64,000 nucleotides of DNA from Streptomyces sp. NBC_01591 (lineage in GTDB: Bacteria > Actinomycetota > Actinomycetes > Streptomycetales > Streptomycetaceae): assembly GCF_035918155.1 (NCBI RefSeq), contig NZ_CP109327.1:4278001-4342000 (forward strand), read 5' to 3'. Made by a program: the position numbers and the translations under genes. How positions within the stretch are numbered: the stretch's first letter is position 1; each line of letters begins with the position of its first letter. Shown here piece by piece: positions 59,546 to 64,000 of this stretch. The notes below the pieces were generated by a model. That model ran no database searches. It saw only the letters and a list, made by a program, of their open reading frames with translations, and was not told where the DNA came from.

Positions 59546-60304
59546 ATGGCTTCAGGATTTCTCCCCTCACGGCCCACGAAGTGCGTGGCCTGCCTGGTGC
59601 TGACGGCGGGTGCGGCGCTGGGGGCTGCGGCGGGCGAGGCGCAGGCCGTCCAGCGCGTGTCCGGTCGGCCGACGGGGCCGTTCAGCGCGCCGGTGGCGCC
59701 GTCCGCGCACACCTCGGCCGGAGCCTCCGCCCGGCCTTCCGGTGTCCTTGGTACCGGTCCGTCGACCGAGGAGTCGGCCACCCCTTCGGCCGCCGCCCCC
59801 TCGACCGTACCGACGGCCATTCCCTCGGACGGCGGACCGGCCGCCCCCGCGCATCCGGGGTCCCCGTCGCCCTCCACCCCGGCCTCCGGCTCGCCGTCGG
59901 CCTCTTCCAGGGCCTCGCCCTCCGACTCCTCGTCCTCACCCTCGTCCGCGTCCGGCTCCGACTCCGACGAGGAGCCGCCGCGTCCCGAAGCGCAGTCCCC
60001 GCTGGCCGGGCGTGAGGCCGGGGAGGGGCGGTTGCGGCCCGGGCGGCGGCTCTCACCGTGGGAGCTCGCGCACGCGGACGGTACGTTCCAGCAGCCCGAC
60101 GCACCCCCTGCGGCGACCGATCCGGGGCCGGCGCCTGCCGCGACACCGGCGGCGAGCACGTCCCCCGGGACCGACCGGCTCTCGCAGCAGGCCCTGAACG
60201 CGCCGACCGTGCAGCAGGTGAAGCGAGTGTCGCTGGGGGTGGGTATCGCGCTGATCGGGCTGGGGCTGGGCTTCCTGGCGTTCCGTATGCGCCGCGTGGA
60301 CTGA
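59546..60304 (+). CDS. Exported Pro/Ser-rich protein with C-terminal membrane helix
   Basis: A 252-residue protein. The signal peptide CVACLVLTAGAALGAAAGEAQA is followed by a long low-complexity Ser/Pro/Ala region (about 40-165, including SDSSSSPSSASGSDSDEEPP). A more ordered stretch follows (LSPWELAHADGTFQQPD...LSQQALNAPTVQQVKRVSLG), and a single transmembrane helix with basic stop (GVGIALIGLGLGFLAFRMRRVD). This is a type I membrane topology with a mucin-like stalk outside. I do not recognise a family. It is 76 bases downstream of the PASTA-type kinase and might be its co-expressed partner or substrate; no phospho-motif can be assigned. Confidence 0.7.
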   Translation: MASGFLPSRPTKCVACLVLTAGAALGAAAGEAQAVQRVSGRPTGPFSAPVAPSAHTSAGASARPSGVLGTGPSTEESATPSAAAPSTVPTAIPSDGGPAAPAHPGSPSPSTPASGSPSASSRASPSDSSSSPSSASGSDSDEEPPRPEAQSPLAGREAGEGRLRPGRRLSPWELAHADGTFQQPDAPPAATDPGPAPAATPAASTSPGTDRLSQQALNAPTVQQVKRVSLGVGIALIGLGLGFLAFRMRRVD

Positions 60305-60350
60305 GCCACAACCGGGCGCCTCACCAGCACCCACGCAGCCCGGCAAGGAC

Positions 60351-60392
60351 TTGCATCGAGCGACATACTCGGTATACATACTGAGTATGTCG
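60351..60392. promoter_or_regulatory. Promoter with overlapping PadR operator, leaderless start
   Basis: TTGCAT (60351-60356) and TATACA (60373-60378) are 16 bases apart. A perfect 10-bp inverted repeat, CGACATACTC and GAGTATGTCG, surrounds the -10 and includes the ATG of the PadR gene. Transcription should start at or next to that ATG. The dyad is a likely autoregulatory site. Confidence 0.65.
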
Positions 60393-61001
60393 ATCCGTCA
60401 CGGGCTGCTGGCCCTTCTGGAGCGGGGGCCCCGGTACGGCTCCCAGCTCCGTACCGAATTCGAATCGCGCACCGGCTCCACCTGGCCGCTCAACGTCGGC
60501 CAGGTGTACACGACGCTCAGCCGGCTGGAGCGCGACGGCCTGGTCGTCCAGGACGACGAGGACGACCAGGGGCACGCCCTCTACGCGATCACCGACGACG
60601 GACGCACCGAGCTGCGGAACTGGTTCGAGACGCCCGTCGACCGCAGCAACCCGCCCCGCGACGAACTGGCCATCAAGCTCGCCATGGCGGTCGGCGCGCC
60701 CGGGGTCGACATCCGTGCCGTCATCCAGTCCCAGCGCCACCACACCCTGAAGGCGATGCAGGACTACACCCGCCTCAAGGCGCAGTCGCTCAGCGACGTC
60801 CCGGCCAACCGCGACGAGGTCGCCTGGCTGCTCGTGCTGGAGCAGCTGATCTTCCAGGCGGAGGCCGAGGCGCGCTGGCTGGACCACTGCGAGACCCGAC
60901 TGGTCCGCCTCGCCGAGGCCGCCGCCACGGAGCCGGACCCAGAGATCCGTACGACCGGCCGCGCCGCGTCCCGTGTCACCCTCCCGCGCAGCCGACGCTG
61001 A
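60387..61001 (+). CDS. PadR family transcriptional regulator
   Basis: A 204-residue regulator. The N-terminal winged helix reads MSIRHGLLALLERGPRYGSQLRTEFESRTGSTWPLNVGQVYTTLSRLERDGLV, the standard PadR signature (GLLALL...G...L...F...VY..L.RLE.DGLV). The C-terminal helical dimerisation domain (Vir_C) contains RDELAIKLAMAVGAPGVDIRAVIQSQRHHTLKAMQDY. The ATG lies inside an inverted repeat, implying autorepression and a leaderless mRNA. The ABC exporter genes 190 bases downstream are the obvious co-regulated partners; PadR repressors commonly respond to drugs exported by such systems. The 191-base gap to the ABC gene shows no gene. Confidence 0.92.
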   Translation: MSIRHGLLALLERGPRYGSQLRTEFESRTGSTWPLNVGQVYTTLSRLERDGLVVQDDEDDQGHALYAITDDGRTELRNWFETPVDRSNPPRDELAIKLAMAVGAPGVDIRAVIQSQRHHTLKAMQDYTRLKAQSLSDVPANRDEVAWLLVLEQLIFQAEAEARWLDHCETRLVRLAEAAATEPDPEIRTTGRAASRVTLPRSRR

Positions 61002-61192
61002 CGCGCAGAGCACGGACCCCAGACCACCGCGCGCACTGCAGCGCGCGCACCGCAGCCGGCGCCGACCAGCCGGCGCGGAGCCCGGGCCGCAGGCCACCCG
61101 CGTACGCGCCGGACACCGGCACGGTCCGCCACGGACCGCTCCGCCGTCCGGCGCCGTCGCCCCACACCCGTTCCGAGGGGGAACCACCCATC

Positions 61193-61978
61193 ATGTCCTC
61201 GCACGTCCCGCCCCGATCCGCGGCGCCGGCCGGCGCACCCATACCGGCCGACGCTCCGGTGCTCGAACTCCGGGCGCTCACCCGCACCCACGGCTCCGGC
61301 ATCGCCGAGGTGCACGCCCTGCGCGGCGTCAACCTCTCCGTGTACGCCGGTGAACTCGTCGCCGTGATGGGCCCGTCCGGCTCCGGCAAGTCGACCCTGC
61401 TGACCATCGCGGGCGGTCTCGACACCGCGACCAGCGGCCAGGTCGTCATCGAGGGCCAGGACATCGCCGGACTCGGCCGCAAGGGCGTCGCCGCCCTGCG
61501 CCGCCGCAGCGTCGGCTATGTCTTCCAGGACTACAACCTGATCCCCGCCCTCACCGCCGCCGAGAACATCGCCCTGCCGCGCGAACTCGACGGTGTCTCC
61601 GTCCGCAAGGCCCGCAAGGAGGCTCGGGCGGCGCTGGAGGAGATGAAGCTGCTGGAGATCGCCGACCGGTTCCCGGACGAGATGTCCGGCGGCCAGCAGC
61701 AGCGTGTCGCGATCGCCCGTGCGCTGGTGGGGGACCGGCGCCTGGTGCTCGCCGACGAGCCGACCGGAGCACTCGACTCCGAGACCGGCGAGAAGGTGCT
61801 CGCGCTGCTGCGCAGCCGCTGCGACCAGGGCGCGGCCGGCGTGATGGTGACGCATGAGCCGCGGTACGCGGCCTGGGCGGACCGGGTCGTGTTCCTCCGG
61901 GACGGTTCGATCGTCGACCAGACGCTCAACGGCTCCGCCGACGCCGACTCGCTCCTCGCCTCCGAGGCCGCCAAGTGA
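61193..61978 (+). CDS. ABC transporter ATPase of PadR-regulated exporter
   Basis: A 261-residue ATPase. A short Pro/Ala tail precedes the core with Walker A GPSGSGKST, Q-loop YVFQDYNL, signature MSGGQQQRVAIARALVG, Walker B LVLADEPTGALDSETG and switch His in VTHEPRYAAWADRVVFLRDG. It belongs to the MacB/LolD-type group paired with FtsX-like permeases. The ATG is behind GAGGGGGAA, and the permease GTG overlaps its stop by four bases. It energises the exporter whose permease runs off the window. Confidence 0.94.
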   Translation: MSSHVPPRSAAPAGAPIPADAPVLELRALTRTHGSGIAEVHALRGVNLSVYAGELVAVMGPSGSGKSTLLTIAGGLDTATSGQVVIEGQDIAGLGRKGVAALRRRSVGYVFQDYNLIPALTAAENIALPRELDGVSVRKARKEARAALEEMKLLEIADRFPDEMSGGQQQRVAIARALVGDRRLVLADEPTGALDSETGEKVLALLRSRCDQGAAGVMVTHEPRYAAWADRVVFLRDGSIVDQTLNGSADADSLLASEAAK

Positions 61979-64000
61979 GCGTCTTCACCGGCTGGCGCGC
62001 CGCCCTCCGGATAGCCCGGCGCGACGCGATGCGGTACAAGGGCCGCAGCGCACTGGTGGTCGCGATGATCGCCGTACCGGTGGTCGGCGTCACCGCCCTC
62101 GACGTGACGTACCGCAGCGTGTCACCGACCACGGCCGAGCAGCTGACGGCCGAAATGGGCTCCGCCGACGCCCTCTTCAGCGACCAGCGGATCGGCCCGA
62201 TCGAGCAGCTGCCCGACGGGGACAACTACGAACTGGTCGACGAGAACGCACCGGTGGACGAGAACGCCCCGCCGATCGACATCAGCACCACGTTCCCCAA
62301 GGGTTCGCGGGCGATCAGCATCCAGTCCGTCCCGGCGAGCATCACCACCGGGTACGGCATCTCCGACACCGACATCCACGAGTTCCGGACATCGGACGAG
62401 CTGGCCCGCGGCAAGATCGAGCTCGTACGCGGTGAATTCCCGCACGGCAAGGACGAGCTGGCCGCCACCGAACCGTTCCTGAAGTCGACCGGCCTGCACG
62501 TCGGCTCGGTCACCACCGTGCGCAACTTCGGCAAGAAGTACACGATCACCGGTGTCGTCGAGGAGCCCGACTCGCTCAACACCAAGGCGCTGTACGCCGA
62601 CCCGGGGGCGGTCATCGCCCCGTGGCAGGCCAGGTCCGACCACGACAAGAAGGTGGTGCCGCCGAACACCCGCTCCAAGGACTGGCTGGTCAAGGGCCCC
62701 GAAGGGGTGGGGGTCACCTGGCCGGACGTCATGGCGGCCAATAAGTCCGGCGTCGTCGTCAAGTCCCGGCAGGTCGTCCTCGACCCGCCGCCGGACTCCG
62801 AGGTCCCGCTGGCCAGGAAGGGCGGCGAGCAGTACCAGGACTACTCCGAGGGGGAGCCGAGCGCACCGCTCATCACCGTGATCGCCATGGCGGTCCTGGA
62901 GATCGTGCTGCTCGCCGGACCGGCCTTCGCGGTCGGTGCGCGCCGCTCGCGCCGCCAGCTCGGTCTGCTCGGCACCTGTGGCGGGGACCGACGCCATGTC
63001 CGGGCCGTGGTGCTCGGCGGTGGTCTGGTGCTCGGCGGCATCGGAGCCGTGACCGGTGTGGTGGTCGGGCTGGCGGCCACCGCGGTCTTCCGCCCGGTGA
63101 TCGAGGCGTGGGCCGGGCAGCGCTTCGGCTCTCTCACCCTGAACCCGGTGGAGATGCTGCTCATCGCGGTGATCGGCCTGGTCACCGGTCTCCTCGCGGC
63201 GTTCGCCCCGGCGATCGTGGCGAGCCGGCAGTCCGTGCTGGAGTCGCTCACCGGACGACGCGGCGTCCGCCGTTCCTCCCGGGTGATGCCCGTCCTGGGC
63301 GGCTGCGTACTGACCGTCGGATGCGCCGTCGCCATCTACGGCGGCACCAGCGGGGACTCGTCGCTGGTCGCCGGCGGCTCGGTGGCCGCCGAGCTCGGGC
63401 TGCTCGCCTGCATCCCGGTGATCGTCGGCTTCCTCGGCCGGCTCGGCCGCAGGCTGCCGCTCTCCCCCCGGCTGGCGCTGCGCGACGCGGCCCGCAACCG
63501 TGGCCGTACCGCCCCCGCGGTCGCGGCCGTGATGGCGGCCGTCGCCGGATCGGTCGCCATCGCCACGTACATGTCCAGCGCCAAGGCCGAGTCCGAATTC
63601 GACTACACGCCCTCCCAGACCCAGGGAACCCTGGTCCTCTCCGCCTTCGCCTTCTCCTCCTCCGGCCCCAATGCCTTCACCCAGCTCCCGCAGGCACGGG
63701 CCGCCGTCGAACGGAACATGGCCGTCACCGGCGGGCACGCCGACTTCCGACGGGTCTGGGCGGGCAGCGACTGCGACGTCTACGGCACCGAGGAGAACCA
63801 CTGCGGCTCGCTCGAACTGGTCAAGCCCGCCGGCAAGGACCGCGTCTGCCCGCTCACCGGCAAGGGCGCCAAGGAACTCGCCGCGCGGCTCTCCGCCGAC
63901 GAGCACAAGAAGCTGATGCGTTCCCCCGCCTGCCTCGCGGGCACCATGGCGTCGGGCCTCTTCAGTTCCGGTGAGAGCGGCATCGTCGTGGCGGACGAGG
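61975..64000 (+). CDS. FtsX-type ABC permease, 3' end beyond the window
   Basis: 675 codons are visible, starting at GTG (SVFTGWRAALRIARRDAMRYKGRSALVVAMIAVPVVGVTAL). The first transmembrane helix is followed by an extracytoplasmic domain of about 240 residues, then three helices (APLITVIAMAVLEIVLLAGPAFAVGARRSRRQLGLLGTCGGDRRHVR). A second half begins SRVMPVLGGCVLTVGCAVAIYGG and LSPRLALRDAARNRGRTAPAVAAVMAAVAGSVAIATYMSS, with another external domain. This is the duplicated, long form of Streptomyces FtsX permeases. With the upstream ATPase it should export a lipophilic drug or lipopeptide. It is not interrupted within the visible part. Confidence 0.9.
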   Translation, partial: MSVFTGWRAALRIARRDAMRYKGRSALVVAMIAVPVVGVTALDVTYRSVSPTTAEQLTAEMGSADALFSDQRIGPIEQLPDGDNYELVDENAPVDENAPPIDISTTFPKGSRAISIQSVPASITTGYGISDTDIHEFRTSDELARGKIELVRGEFPHGKDELAATEPFLKSTGLHVGSVTTVRNFGKKYTITGVVEEPDSLNTKALYADPGAVIAPWQARSDHDKKVVPPNTRSKDWLVKGPEGVGVTWPDVMAANKSGVVVKSRQVVLDPPPDSEVPLARKGGEQYQDYSEGEPSAPLITVIAMAVLEIVLLAGPAFAVGARRSRRQLGLLGTCGGDRRHVRAVVLGGGLVLGGIGAVTGVVVGLAATAVFRPVIEAWAGQRFGSLTLNPVEMLLIAVIGLVTGLLAAFAPAIVASRQSVLESLTGRRGVRRSSRVMPVLGGCVLTVGCAVAIYGGTSGDSSLVAGGSVAAELGLLACIPVIVGFLGRLGRRLPLSPRLALRDAARNRGRTAPAVAAVMAAVAGSVAIATYMSSAKAESEFDYTPSQTQGTLVLSAFAFSSSGPNAFTQLPQARAAVERNMAVTGGHADFRRVWAGSDCDVYGTEENHCGSLELVKPAGKDRVCPLTGKGAKELAARLSADEHKKLMRSPACLAGTMASGLFSSGESGIVVADE

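Noticed and set aside
1..64000. tRNA or rRNA genes, integrase, transposase or prophage structural genes
   Set aside because: No GTTCRANYC-type T-arm in a tRNA context and no recombinase or phage motifs were found on either strand.

Overview
The window is high-GC DNA with strongly G/C-biased third codon positions, many GTG starts, GTGA/ATGA stop-start overlaps, mycothiol-type enzymes, SARP/NB-ARC and PASTA-type kinases, and a DUF5753/DUF397 pair. Together these say Streptomyces or a very close relative. From memory, metG, aspS, the bkd genes and the divergent Ser/Thr kinases occur in the same order in the S. coelicolor core chromosome, in the origin-proximal half. A perfect parS-type palindrome (40995-41008) and a 13/14 match (23484-23497) agree with a position not far from oriC. 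No tRNA, rRNA, CRISPR array, intact IS or prophage was seen.

Layout. 0-0.7 kb: a rearrangement scar (truncated VOC protein abutting a Fic C-terminus) and a small DUF6126 membrane protein. 0.8-8.5 kb: a CE1758-type flavin monooxygenase with its CE1759-type FMN reductase, a universal stress protein, two membrane proteins, an oxidoreductase, DUF2630, a FUSC transporter and an S4 RNA-binding protein. 8.5-16.5 kb: a frameshifted secreted protein, a VWA protein with tandem E/P/A repeats, a two-component pair, metG and a lipoprotein L,D-transpeptidase. 16.7-23.4 kb: an envelope sensing and export module, with response regulator, kinase and lipoprotein on the minus strand, diverging from a lipoprotein, a periplasmic adaptor containing a peptidoglycan-binding domain, an ABC ATPase and a FtsX-type permease. 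23.5-35.4 kb: aspS, a MITE-like inverted-repeat element, a PAS-GAF-PP2C-HATPase signalling protein, an AI-2E family exporter, pirin with a double-dyad operator, SseB, acyl-CoA dehydrogenase, a Uma2 protein, a lipoprotein and an M18 aminopeptidase. 35.6-47.4 kb: a SARP/NB-ARC/TPR regulator, an NHL-thioredoxin protein, a LURP-one protein, parS, a nitrilase, a mycothiol enzyme, a GntR-MFS pair, a D,D-carboxypeptidase, a VOC protein and an unrecognised acidic protein. 47.5-49.6 kb: a small membrane protein, DUF397, a DUF5753 HTH regulator and an RsbW-like ATPase carrying the only TTA codon I found in the window. 49.5-64 kb: bkdABC, an orphan NarL-type regulator, an FMN split-barrel protein, an APH-fold kinase, two divergent Ser/Thr kinases, a Pro/Ser-rich membrane protein, and a PadR-regulated ABC exporter that runs off the right edge.

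How the parts work together. Much of the window is cell-envelope surveillance: two histidine kinases, two membrane Ser/Thr kinases (one with a PASTA-like tail), a PP2C phosphatase, two FtsX-type ABC systems, L,D- and D,D-peptidases and several lipoproteins. The most system-like segment is 16.9-23.4 kb, where a sensor trio with 4-base overlaps faces a four-gene export operon whose adaptor carries a peptidoglycan-binding domain. The second is the HTH-DUF397-ATPase cluster at 47.5-49.6 kb, whose ATPase should depend on the bldA tRNA. Housekeeping parts are metG, aspS, branched-chain 2-oxoacid oxidation (bkdABC), an acyl-CoA dehydrogenase and peptidases.

Limits. Functions come from sequence motifs and remembered families, not from searches. 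Start codons were chosen by ribosome binding site and family length. Promoter and operator calls are tentative unless a clear palindrome is described.
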